A stretch of DNA of 63,735 nt, taken from contig CATPBJ010000035.1 in NCBI GenBank assembly GCA_955652395.1, positions 1-63,735 on the forward strand, in the 5' to 3' direction. Under the pieces are notes generated by a model that saw only the letters and a program-made list of their open reading frames with translations, did no database searches and was not told the DNA's origin. The DNA comes from an uncultured Terriglobales bacterium (GTDB taxonomy: Bacteria > Acidobacteriota > Terriglobia > Terriglobales > Acidobacteriaceae). Below are positions 50,807 to 58,497 of this stretch, one piece after another (position 1 is the stretch's first letter; every line of letters begins with the position of its first letter). A program made the position numbers and the translations under genes.

Positions 50807-51067
50807 TTACTTACTTACTTTCGCGTGCTTGTCGATGTAGCCGATGGCATCCTGCACGGTGCGGAGTTTCTCTGCATCCTCGTCCGGGATTTCCACTCCG
50901 AAGTGTTCCTCGAGGGCCATGACCAGTTCGACCTGGTCCAGTGAGTCTGCGCCCAAATCATCCACGAACGACGCGCTGGGAGTGACTTCGTTTTCATCCA
51001 CGCCCAACTGCTCCGAGATGATCTGCTTCACTTTCTCCACAATCTCTTTTTTCTCTTCGGCAGCCAT
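50807..51067 (-). CDS. acpP: Acyl carrier protein, second tandem copy
   Basis: 86 residues. [20 protein letters not shown] holds the DSL Ser (Ser42). It differs from its neighbour at many places ([20 protein letters not shown] against [39 protein letters not shown] against [20 protein letters not shown]). An excellent ribosome-binding site (AGGAGGTGGGA) precedes ATG 51067. Two tandem ACPs before fabF suggest duplication with possible division of labour, for example fatty acid and lipid A or polyketide chains. Confidence 0.97.
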   Translation of the reverse strand: MAAEEKKEIVEKVKQIISEQLGVDENEVTPSASFVDDLGADSLDQVELVMALEEHFGVEIPDEDAEKLRTVQDAIGYIDKHAKVSK

Positions 51068-51316
51068 CTAAATCCCACCTCCTGAAGGTTTAAAAGGGAA
51101 CGAGTAGTGTACTGGCCCCTGCGAATTGATGTAAAGCCCGCGAACTCGCATGTAAGAGGGCTTCAGGCCCAAAAGAATCCTACTGCGGTGGCTGTATGGG
51201 GTCAACGTCGAGCGAAGATGATGCGAACCCCGTGGGACAGCCGCTCGCGGCGGTCCAGCCGAGCAACGGTCAACCCATGCCGGTGACAGTCCTGGGCAGT
51301 CTTTGCCAAGCCACTT

Positions 51317-51344
51317 GAAACTCGAAACCAGAAACTTGAAACTG
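51317..51344. repeat. Heptad repeat, GAAACYN family, upstream of dtd
   Basis: GAAACTC, GAAACCA, GAAACTT, GAAACTG, exact 7-base periods, ending five bases before the dtd ATG and occupying its ribosome-binding region. No opposite arm is seen, so it is a half element. Confidence 0.85.
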
Positions 51345-51349
51345 CCTGC

Positions 51350-51799
51350 ATGCGGGCCGTTGTCCAACGCGTAAGCCGCGCCAGCGTTACGGTGCAGGGC
51401 GAGGTCACGGGAAGGATTGAGCGCGGCCTGCTGGTGCTAATGGCGATGGGCAGTGCCGACACCGAAGCCGAGGCTGACTACGTTGCGGACAAGATTGCCG
51501 GCCTCCGTATTTTTGAGGATGAGCACGGAAAAATGAACCTGTGTTTGGGTGAAGTCGGCGGCAGCCTGCTCGCGGTTTCCCAATTCACGCTCTACGGCGA
51601 CGTGCGGCGCGGCAGGCGGCCATCGTTCGATGCCGCCGCACCGCCGGAAAGAGCGCGCGCCCTCTACGAGTATTTTGTGGAGCGCATCCGCGCTGCAGCT
51701 CTGCGGTGCGAAACCGGTCGATTCCAGGAAACGATGCAGGTAGAACTGGTCAGCGACGGACCGGTCACGATCCTGCTGGATTCATCGAAAGCTTTCTAG
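51350..51799 (+). CDS. dtd: D-aminoacyl-tRNA deacylase
   Basis: 149 residues. [20 protein letters not shown] is the conserved start; [20 protein letters not shown] and [14 protein letters not shown] are the signature SQFTL and GPVT loops. It clears D-amino acids and glycine from tRNA. The 3' end overlaps the convergent SemiSWEET fusion by 35 bases. Confidence 0.97.
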   Translation: MRAVVQRVSRASVTVQGEVTGRIERGLLVLMAMGSADTEAEADYVADKIAGLRIFEDEHGKMNLCLGEVGGSLLAVSQFTLYGDVRRGRRPSFDAAAPPERARALYEYFVERIRAAALRCETGRFQETMQVELVSDGPVTILLDSSKAF

Positions 51800-52634
51800 A
51801 AAACGCTTCCCCGCCCGCTTTTCCGGGGGGTACGCCTTCCAGGATTTCCAGCACGTCTTTCCAATTATTCGCGCGTAAATCCGCAGCCTCAGCGGCGTTG
51901 TGCGGAGCACTAAACAGAATTCCCGTCCCCCGGAAACCCGTGAAATGCCGCGACCGGTCATCGATCAGAACGTCGGCATTGATGATGTTCTTGTCTCCGC
52001 AGAACACAATCCGGCTGGGTGGAATGAAAGGGAAATTCCTTGCCAGCCACTGGAACTTGTCCGCGAATGAACTCGGGACTTCCATCGCAGCGCTGGTGAT
52101 GAAGATGTCATGGCTGCGTGACAATTCCAGCAGCGCTTCCCGGCTGCCGGCAATGAGGTCAATGTCGCCAAAAAATCCGTCGGCCTGGGGAATGGCATGG
52201 AATCCGTCCCATTGTTCGACCGGAATCAGTGCGTCCAGTCCTTGCTTGCTCACCAACTCCGGGGTCAGGTTTGCACCGGCCTGCTCGTTGTACCGGCGGA
52301 GATGCTTGCCGAATGCGTCGGCGATGACTTCATCCATATCCACCGCGATGCGCAGTCTTCGCCCTCCCGCATCCAGCTCTTTCGCCGGCGGATTGGCTTT
52401 CAGCGCAATGGACACGAGCACCAGCACTCCGGTCAGTGCGTTCGCCCAAACCACCGCCGCCGCGTGGACGCGGACACCGTAGACCAGCCAAAGCAGCACT
52501 CCCGTCAGGTAAAGAAACAGCATGGAGTAGGACAGGTCTTCGCCACCCCGCGTCCGCAGCTTGACGATTTGCGGGACAAATGCCACCGTGGTGCAAAAGG
52601 CAGCCACAATCCCAATATCGGCCGTTACCGACAT
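51765..52634 (-). CDS. SemiSWEET-like PQ-loop transporter fused to a 5'(3')-deoxyribonucleotidase-like domain
   Basis: 289 residues in one open frame. Residues 7-80 are a SemiSWEET half-transporter: three helices with the PQ motif in [20 protein letters not shown], then [18 protein letters not shown] and [19 protein letters not shown]. After a short linker ([11 protein letters not shown]), residues 94-270 are a HAD-type NT5C domain: [11 protein letters not shown] (DxD nucleophile and acid/base), [10 protein letters not shown] (motif II) and [20 protein letters not shown] (motifs III/IV). ATG 52634 is chosen for its upstream GAGGTG; ATG 52652 is an alternative. The PQ-loop part may carry a sugar or nucleoside and the other half dephosphorylate or salvage dNMP; this is inference. 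I do not know this architecture as a described one. Confidence 0.88.
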   Translation of the reverse strand: MSVTADIGIVAAFCTTVAFVPQIVKLRTRGGEDLSYSMLFLYLTGVLLWLVYGVRVHAAAVVWANALTGVLVLVSIALKANPPAKELDAGGRRLRIAVDMDEVIADAFGKHLRRYNEQAGANLTPELVSKQGLDALIPVEQWDGFHAIPQADGFFGDIDLIAGSREALLELSRSHDIFITSAAMEVPSSFADKFQWLARNFPFIPPSRIVFCGDKNIINADVLIDDRSRHFTGFRGTGILFSAPHNAAEAADLRANNWKDVLEILEGVPPGKAGGEAFSRKLSMNPAGS

Positions 52635-52723
52635 GCTTGCACCTCTGTCCATAGTAATAGTAGATGATCGCGAGGCCTGATTCGTCCAATGAAATGTTTG
52701 GAAGTGTGTGATAACTGTCGTTT

Positions 52724-53545
52724 ATGGAACTCGAAACCCAGGAATTGGCCTCCTTCGCCCTACTCGCCGAACAATTGCATTTTGGCCGGGCGGCGGCTCG
52801 TCTCCATATTTCTCAGCCCGCGCTGAGCAAACGGATCAGAAGTCTGGAGGACAAGGTGGGCGGGCCGCTGCTCGTCCGCAACCGGCGCGGGGTCGCGCTT
52901 ACTCCAGCCGGCACCATGTTCTACAAAGAGGCCCGCAGAATCATCCGCGACATCGAGGTCACTCTCGAGTCGGTGCGTGGAGCGACCAGCGGCGCACTGG
53001 GAAAGCTGCGTCTGGGTGTGGGCATGTCCACCGTGCACAGTCTGGTTCCCCGCGCCCTGCTCAAGTTCCGCGAAAGCTCTCCCGGAGTCGAAATCCAGAT
53101 CGCGGACATGTCCACGCCTAGCCAGGTCGAGGCCCTCATCGCCAGCCGTCTCGATGTCGGTTTCGTGCGCCTGCCGGTGAAGCATCCCCTGGTCGCGGTG
53201 CGGAAGGTGCTGACCGAGCGCCTCACCATCGCCACTTCGGAGAAGTTTACGGGGCCGATGACCATGAACGGCATTCAGGACCAGCCTTTTATTCTCATCG
53301 ATCGTGGAGTTTCCGCGACCTATCACGATCATTGCATCAGCCTGTGCGACCGCTCCGGGTTCACTCCGAGAATCGTTTATGAGCCGAATGACATGTTCAC
53401 CATCCTGAATCTGGTCAGCGCCGGCATTGGCGTGTCGCTGATACCTCGGGCGGCGCGGGCGATGCATGTGAGCGGAGTGAAGTTCGCGCCCGTCCACAGC
53501 AGCTATGCAGAATGGACATCGGAATGGCCTGGAACAAGAAGTTAG
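52724..53545 (+). CDS. LysR-family transcriptional regulator, 3' end frameshifted
   Basis: 273 residues. The winged helix at the N-terminus is intact (FALLAEQLHFGRAAARLHIS, QPALSKRIRSLEDKVGGPLL). The effector domain follows (LRLGVGMSTVHSLVPRALLK). It then ends abruptly as YAEWTSEWPGTRS. One base further, another frame reads IGMAWNKKLESAIIRKFADA and MSV to a stop at 53587-53589, which is the normal C-terminal LysR ending. A one-base loss near 53518 explains this. The regulator may be slightly truncated or the base may be a sequence error. The target is probably the divergent SemiSWEET fusion (72-base gap to its ATG at 52652). Confidence 0.9.
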   Translation: MELETQELASFALLAEQLHFGRAAARLHISQPALSKRIRSLEDKVGGPLLVRNRRGVALTPAGTMFYKEARRIIRDIEVTLESVRGATSGALGKLRLGVGMSTVHSLVPRALLKFRESSPGVEIQIADMSTPSQVEALIASRLDVGFVRLPVKHPLVAVRKVLTERLTIATSEKFTGPMTMNGIQDQPFILIDRGVSATYHDHCISLCDRSGFTPRIVYEPNDMFTILNLVSAGIGVSLIPRAARAMHVSGVKFAPVHSSYAEWTSEWPGTRS

Positions 53546-53619
53546 AGTCTGCGATTATTCGGAAGTTCGCGGATGCGATGTCAGTCTGAACCGCATCATC
53601 TTCAATTTGAATTGAACCT

Positions 53620-54504
53620 CTAGCTTGCCAGGTCGGCAATTCGCACCGCGTCCGCGCAGGCACGCACGTCGTGGGTGCGGATGATGTGGGCGCCTTTCAT
53701 GATGGCGACAGTTTCCGCGGCCAGAGTCCCGTAGAGCCGGTGCGGGACCGCCGCGTCGGTTCCGTTGTGAGCTAAGGCGCGGCCAATGAACGATTTTCGT
53801 GACACCCCAACCAGCAGCGGGAAGTGAAGCTGATGAAACTCCTCGAAGCGCCTCAGCAGCGGATAGTTTTCTTCCCGGTTCTTGCCGAAACCGAAACCGG
53901 GATCGATCACTAAGCGCTCTCGTTTCATGCCCGCCATGACTGCGGCGTCAGAACGTTCCCGCAATTCGCGCTTGACCACAGTCACCACGTCCGACAGGGG
54001 TGGCAACGTCTTCCATTCTGAGGGACGCCCGCGCATGTGCATCAGTACGGCGCCACACTTCAGCTCAGCCAGGGTTTTCCTCATTTGCCCGTCCCAGAGA
54101 AATCCGCTGACGTCGTTGACAATCTCCGCCCCTGCTTTCACGGCGGCACGCGCCACCCCGGCCTTGTAAGTATCCACCGAGAGAATCGAGGTGGGACGCT
54201 TTTGCTTCACCGCCGAAATTACCGGGATGACGCGCTCTAGTTCTTCCTTCTCGGTAACCGCGTCACCGGCATCGGGTGCAGGCGCCACCTTCGTCCCCGG
54301 TCGCGTGGACTCCCCGCCTACGTCGATGATGTCGGCACCATCTTGCAGCAGTTTGAGCGCGTACTCCGCGGCGCGATCGCGATCGAAATTGACGCCGCCG
54401 TCGGAAAATGAGTCCGGAGTGACGTTGACCACGCCCATGATCAGCGTGCGCTTTCCCAGTTCTATTGCCCGGGAACCAATTTGCCACTCGAAGACGGGTC
54501 GCAT
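53620..54504 (-). CDS. folP: Dihydropteroate synthase
   Basis: 294 residues. LIMGVVNVTPDSFSDGGVNF, GADIIDVGGESTRPGTKVAP, LSVDTYKAGVARAAVKAGAE, LVIDPGFGFGKNREENYPLL and VGVSRKSFIGRAL are all the pterin and pABA binding blocks. It joins pABA to the pterin. The gene stands alone. Confidence 0.97.
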   Translation of the reverse strand: MRPVFEWQIGSRAIELGKRTLIMGVVNVTPDSFSDGGVNFDRDRAAEYALKLLQDGADIIDVGGESTRPGTKVAPAPDAGDAVTEKEELERVIPVISAVKQKRPTSILSVDTYKAGVARAAVKAGAEIVNDVSGFLWDGQMRKTLAELKCGAVLMHMRGRPSEWKTLPPLSDVVTVVKRELRERSDAAVMAGMKRERLVIDPGFGFGKNREENYPLLRRFEEFHQLHFPLLVGVSRKSFIGRALAHNGTDAAVPHRLYGTLAAETVAIMKGAHIIRTHDVRACADAVRIADLAS

Positions 54505-55399
54505 GGGAACGATCTAAAACCTCAGGTTCTTTCAGAACTTCACAGTGGTCAGTACTGCCAGAATATCCATCGGCCAGTGGCCCACGATCAGGGGCACGCC
54601 AGAAAACGCCACGCCATGTAGTGCCAATCGAGGATCACGGGGAAGAAACTATGCTGTAGCGTCCATCAGAACGTCACTCTCGGAATCGCGATCTACCCAC
54701 TCCCGGACAGCGCCTGGATGCGAGGCAGGGCGTAGGCCTGGTAAGTGATCTGCTCGGTCGGAGATTAGATCACCCACCACACACTGAGGCTGTAGATGAT
54801 CGCCCACAGGGTAAGGCCCGTCCGGCCAGCAATCCCGGATACAGATTGAGTTGTGATATACCAATTTGCTGCCAAATGAAGCTCCCATCATAAAGAAAAG
54901 AAGAGAAATATGAGAAGAAACCCGCCGATGCCAAGGAAGATATCCCCCAGTGCAGCCGGACCCGGCCGGGTCACGCAAGCGCGTGCCACCAACGCTCGAC
55001 ATGGGATGTCCACGAGCGTCCCATATATCGACCACCCTGGAGCCGCCGCGTGCCACGGCGATAAACTGTGTCGCAACGCATAGACACCCGTGACAAACGC
55101 CTGCGCTACGACTGCCATCCCAGTTCGGCTGGTCACCAGCACCAGCGGTGCGGCCCAGGAGTTTTGCCCAAGCTGGTTTCTCGATTTCTGCCTAAGAGTT
55201 TCTCGACGTTTGCCAAATTCATTTCCCGAGTCGACCTCATTCGGACATCCACCATACGCGCGACTGGCGCACGAACTGTGCTTTGCGTTCTGAAAATCAC
55301 CGCGTTCGGTGTCCCGAGATCAGTGGAACAACGCCCTGGGTACAGGCCCCTACAGTCCATTGATGGGCGTCCCAGCCCCGATGCTACAATCAGCTTGCC
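54505..55399. other. Noncoding or decayed stretch of about 900 bases
   Basis: No intact gene. On the minus strand, from about 54960 to 54765, one frame reads GDIFLGIGGFLLIFLFFSL, a stop, then LAANWYITTQSVSGIAGRTG and LTLWAIIYSLSVWWVI to a TAA. This looks like the tail of a small membrane protein broken by a stop codon. Nothing recognisable lies on the plus strand. It may be a pseudogene remnant. Confidence 0.4.
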
Positions 55400-56962
55400 A
55401 TGCGCCGTACGCGCCTCTTTCCGCAGATAGCGCTGTGCCTGTTGCTGTTCACGCAACTGCACGCCGCTTCGCGCAAGCCTCTCGACCAACGGGTGGGTAC
55501 AGTCCTCGAATCTGCCGATCTGGCACGCGGATTCTGGGGCATCGAAGTAGTTTCAGTCACAACCGGCAAAGTGCTCTATTTCCGGGATGCGGACAAACTG
55601 TTCACGCCCGCCTCCAATACCAAGCTGTTCACCACGGCGGCGGCCATGGCGCTGATCGGACCGGACTACACTTTCCGCACCACGGTCGAAACCAACGGCA
55701 CGCTCGACACTCACGGGCGTCTCACCGGAGACCTGGTCCTGGTAGGACGTGGCGATCCCAATCTTTCGGGTCGCGAATTGCCCTACGCTCTGCATACCGA
55801 GCGCAACGACCATCCGATTCGCGTGCTGGAGCAGTTGGCCGACACGCTGGCACAAAAAGGTGTGAAGTACGTAGACGGCGACATCATCGCCGACGACTCG
55901 TACTTCGCGTTCGAGCGTTACGGAGAAGGTTGGAGTCAGGATGATCTGGTCTGGGCGGACGGTGCGCCCGTTTCGGCGCTCACCATCAACGACAATGTTG
56001 TTTTCGTAAACATTCTGCCCGCTGACCGCGCCGGCGACCGGGCGTTTGTCAGCATTACGCCTTTTGCCGACTACTATCGCATCGACAATCGCATCATGAC
56101 CACGCCCGCGGGCACGGGCCGCAAGATATTCATCAACCGCGAACCCGGCGCCACGGTGTTGACGCTTTGGGGCAACATGCCACTCGGCGACGCTGGAGCC
56201 AACGAGGCCCTGGCCATCGAAGATCCGGCAGAATTTGCGGCCGCGCTGTTCCGCCAACTGTTGGAAGTGCGCGGTATCGCGGTTTACGGCAAGCAGAAAA
56301 CGCGGCACACCGAGCTTTCCAGCCTTTCTACCTTCACCGTCACCGCTTCGGCAGCCGCACGGGGCGGCGACGAACCCTCACGCGCGTTTCAGAATCAGCC
56401 GCTGGTGCTGGCCAGCTTTCAGTCCAAACCGCTGATTGAGGATGTGCGGGTCATCAATAAAGTCAGCCAGAATCTGCATGCGGAAATTCTGCTCCGTCTG
56501 CTGGGCCGCGAAAAAGGAACTGCGGGCACGGTCGAGGGCGGCCTCGAGGTGCTGCGGGGATTCCTGAACCAGGCCGGGATCACAGGCGATCAGTATGCGT
56601 TTTACGATGGCTCCGGGCTCTCGCGACAAAATTTGGTGACCCCGCAGGCCGTGGTTCAGTTGCTGCGGTACGCCGACTCCCAACCCTGGGGCGCCAATTT
56701 CCGCGATACCTTACCCCTGTCCGGCACTGACGGCTCTCTTTCGAATCGCTTCAAGGATCTGGAGATACAGGGACGCGTCCACGCGAAAACCGGTTCACTG
56801 GGCGGGGTCAAAACGTTGTCCGGTTATGCCAGCACCAATCACGGCGATCGGGTCGCATTTGCCATCTTGTCCAACAATTTTAACCTGCCCGACAAACGCA
56901 TTAACGAAACCATCGACAGCATCGTCGCTGAAATTCTGAACGACGACAAACCCAAGAAGTAG
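55400..56962 (+). CDS. dacB: D-alanyl-D-alanine carboxypeptidase/endopeptidase (PBP4 type, S13)
   Basis: 520 residues with a signal peptide (1-24). SxxK: FTPASNTKLFTTAA (Ser72, Lys75). DGSGLSRQN holds the second motif and HAKTGSLGG the KTG-type motif. The S13 family cuts peptidoglycan peptide cross-links and removes terminal D-Ala in the periplasm. Length is that of the PBP4 class with its inserted domains. The ATG is set by the signal peptide. Confidence 0.96.
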   Translation: MRRTRLFPQIALCLLLFTQLHAASRKPLDQRVGTVLESADLARGFWGIEVVSVTTGKVLYFRDADKLFTPASNTKLFTTAAAMALIGPDYTFRTTVETNGTLDTHGRLTGDLVLVGRGDPNLSGRELPYALHTERNDHPIRVLEQLADTLAQKGVKYVDGDIIADDSYFAFERYGEGWSQDDLVWADGAPVSALTINDNVVFVNILPADRAGDRAFVSITPFADYYRIDNRIMTTPAGTGRKIFINREPGATVLTLWGNMPLGDAGANEALAIEDPAEFAAALFRQLLEVRGIAVYGKQKTRHTELSSLSTFTVTASAAARGGDEPSRAFQNQPLVLASFQSKPLIEDVRVINKVSQNLHAEILLRLLGREKGTAGTVEGGLEVLRGFLNQAGITGDQYAFYDGSGLSRQNLVTPQAVVQLLRYADSQPWGANFRDTLPLSGTDGSLSNRFKDLEIQGRVHAKTGSLGGVKTLSGYASTNHGDRVAFAILSNNFNLPDKRINETIDSIVAEILNDDKPKK

Positions 56963-57104
56963 ATGCGGGTGGGGCGCGGGGCGAACGCCGGAAACCAGGC
57001 CGGACGCCATGTTTCGCCTAATAAACCTAATTCGATGTTTCGTCGATCGCACGGCTGACAGATGGTCAGGCGGGCAAAGGGGCCCCCCTCCACACCGGCA
57101 CTAG

Positions 57105-57545
57105 CTACCGTGGCACACGTTTGGCTTGCCGGCTGCGCATCTTGCGCGCGGGGCCGGTGCCGGTTGGCGGCTTGCGCATCCCTTCCAGGAGATCTTTAAG
57201 GACCACGGCATTATTGTGCTGCACATTTTTGGAAGCGAACAGAAGCGTAAGATTCTTTTTCTGGCGGGCCAGGCGGTAAAGTTCATCGAGAGCTTCCGCT
57301 GCCCCAGGTAACGCGAGTTCCTTGAGATAACGCTTGCGAAACGTCAGCCAGTTGTCGGGACGGACATGAAACCAGCGGCGCAGTTCGTCTGAGGGAGCAA
57401 GCTCGCGCAACCAGGCATGCAGCGCGGACTCGCGCTTGCTGAGTCCGCGTGGCCACAACCGATCCACCAGAACGCGATAACCATCGCCACGCTCGGGCTT
57501 CTCGTAGACTCGTTTGACTGTAACGCATTTGCCGCCAGTGGCCAT
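57105..57545 (-). CDS. DUF488-family protein
   Basis: 146 residues. Family blocks: VKRVYEKPERGDGYRVLVDR, LWPRGLSKRESALHAWLREL, APSDELRRWFHVRPDNWLTF and ARQKKNLTLLFASKN. The family is common and its function is unknown. ATG 57545 is used; ten upstream codons are also open. The C-terminus is a Lys/Arg-rich tail. Confidence 0.93.
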   Translation of the reverse strand: MATGGKCVTVKRVYEKPERGDGYRVLVDRLWPRGLSKRESALHAWLRELAPSDELRRWFHVRPDNWLTFRKRYLKELALPGAAEALDELYRLARQKKNLTLLFASKNVQHNNAVVLKDLLEGMRKPPTGTGPARKMRSRQAKRVPR

Positions 57546-57620
57546 GAACAGTGCTCTACTATTGTACTTCCGCACTGCGGGTTACGGCGGCAGGTCGCGG
57601 ATTTCTGTTTCGAGGGACGA

Positions 57621-58031
57621 ATGCAATCATCTCGCTTTACTCTTTGCTATCGCCGTGGCTCGCCCCTCAGGAATCACGCCCGGCTTGCCCTCTTAGTCGG
57701 AACCATGGTTCTGCTGGTGTGCAGTGGCTGCGATGTGCAACGCCGCAAGAGCGACGCTGAACTGGGCCTGAACCCGCAACAGGCAGCTGGACGGCGACTC
57801 TACGATCAATATTGCGATCGCTGCCACGAACCTTACTTAGCCCGCGCCAAAAAGGGGCGGAGCTTGCACGGAGTTTTCAAAAAGCAGTTCCTGTCGCAAA
57901 GCGGAATGCCGGCGAACGACCAGCGTGTCGGCGAGATGATCCTGACCGGGCGCAATATGATGCCCGCCTTCGGTCAGGTGATGTCGCAGCAGCAAGTGCA
58001 GGATTTGCTGGCGTATCTGCACACGCTATAG
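57621..58031 (+). CDS. Small c-type cytochrome lipoprotein
   Basis: 136 residues. The signal region ARLALLVGTMVLLVCSGCDV has a lipobox Cys. Heme motif CDRCH is near residue 75 (LYDQYCDRCHEPY), and the axial Met is in TGRNMMPAFG. This is a single-heme class I cytochrome, probably membrane-tethered in the periplasm. GAGGGA precedes ATG 57621. The upstream frame is antisense to DUF488. The partner is unknown. Confidence 0.92.
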   Translation: MQSSRFTLCYRRGSPLRNHARLALLVGTMVLLVCSGCDVQRRKSDAELGLNPQQAAGRRLYDQYCDRCHEPYLARAKKGRSLHGVFKKQFLSQSGMPANDQRVGEMILTGRNMMPAFGQVMSQQQVQDLLAYLHTL

Positions 58032-58047
58032 ATCTGCCACGGACCGT

Positions 58048-58134
58048 GTGGGGACGGGCTTCGCCCCGTCCAGGTCGAGCCAAGCTCCGCGGTGTACTCA
58101 CCACATCGGGACGGGCGAGGACGCCCGTCCTCCA
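58048..58134. repeat. GC-rich dispersed repeats downstream of the cytochrome gene
   Basis: GTGTGGGGACGGGCTTCGCC and CCGTCC form a hairpin; then GTCGAGCCAAGCTCCGC, and GGGACGGGCGAGGACGCCCG. A G1 relative with extra modules. Confidence 0.6.
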
Positions 58135-58214
58135 TGATCCACAGTTTGACTTCACCGCCGTGAGCGAGTAAATTTTTTCAACCACATCAGTCTGTTCTTT
58201 CACAATTTCTTTGG

Positions 58215-58455
58215 TTCGCGCACCCTCGTCACACTGACGAGGAGGGAAGCGGGTGAAAATCCCGCGCTGCCGCGCAACTGTAAGCGAGGAAATCGCAGCC
58301 GGTCACTGGGGAAACCCGGGAAGGCCGCTTGCACTCATCGGACGCTGGCCCGGCCGAGTCCTGCTCGGCCGGGCAGGTGAGAAATGCCCCTGCTTGGACT
58401 GGGAGATGCGCCAGTCCACATCGTCCTTACTCGCAAGCCAGGAGACCGGCGTGAA
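58215..58455 (+). promoter_or_regulatory. Cobalamin riboswitch
   Basis: Core elements in order: GGGAAGCGGGTGAAAATCCC at 58243, GCGCTGCCGCGCAACTGTAA at 58264, GCAGCCGGTCACTGGG at 58295, and the B12 box AGCCAGGAGACCGGC at 58436-58450. It is followed 40 bases later by a strong ribosome-binding site (AAAGGAGGAG) and the ATG of a TonB-dependent receptor. B12 binding should reduce receptor synthesis, as in btuB. The variable part between 58321 and 58435 holds a GC-rich dispersed repeat hairpin. Confidence 0.93.
58350..58394. repeat. G1-type repeat inside the cobalamin riboswitch
   Basis: CGGCCGAGTCCTGCTCGGCC, then GGGCAGGTGAGAAATGCCCC. Compare 4386: CCGAGCTTCGCTCGG and GGGCAGCTGAGGACACCTGCC. Same plan with loop and arm changes. 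Confidence 0.7.
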
Positions 58456-58497
58456 CCGTCCCCACCAACCCCTTGCGCGTGACAAAGGAGGAGTGCA

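Noticed and set aside
54649..55056. 135-codon minus-strand frame as a gene
   Set aside because: Poor composition, no motif, and a better but broken reading exists in another frame of the same DNA.
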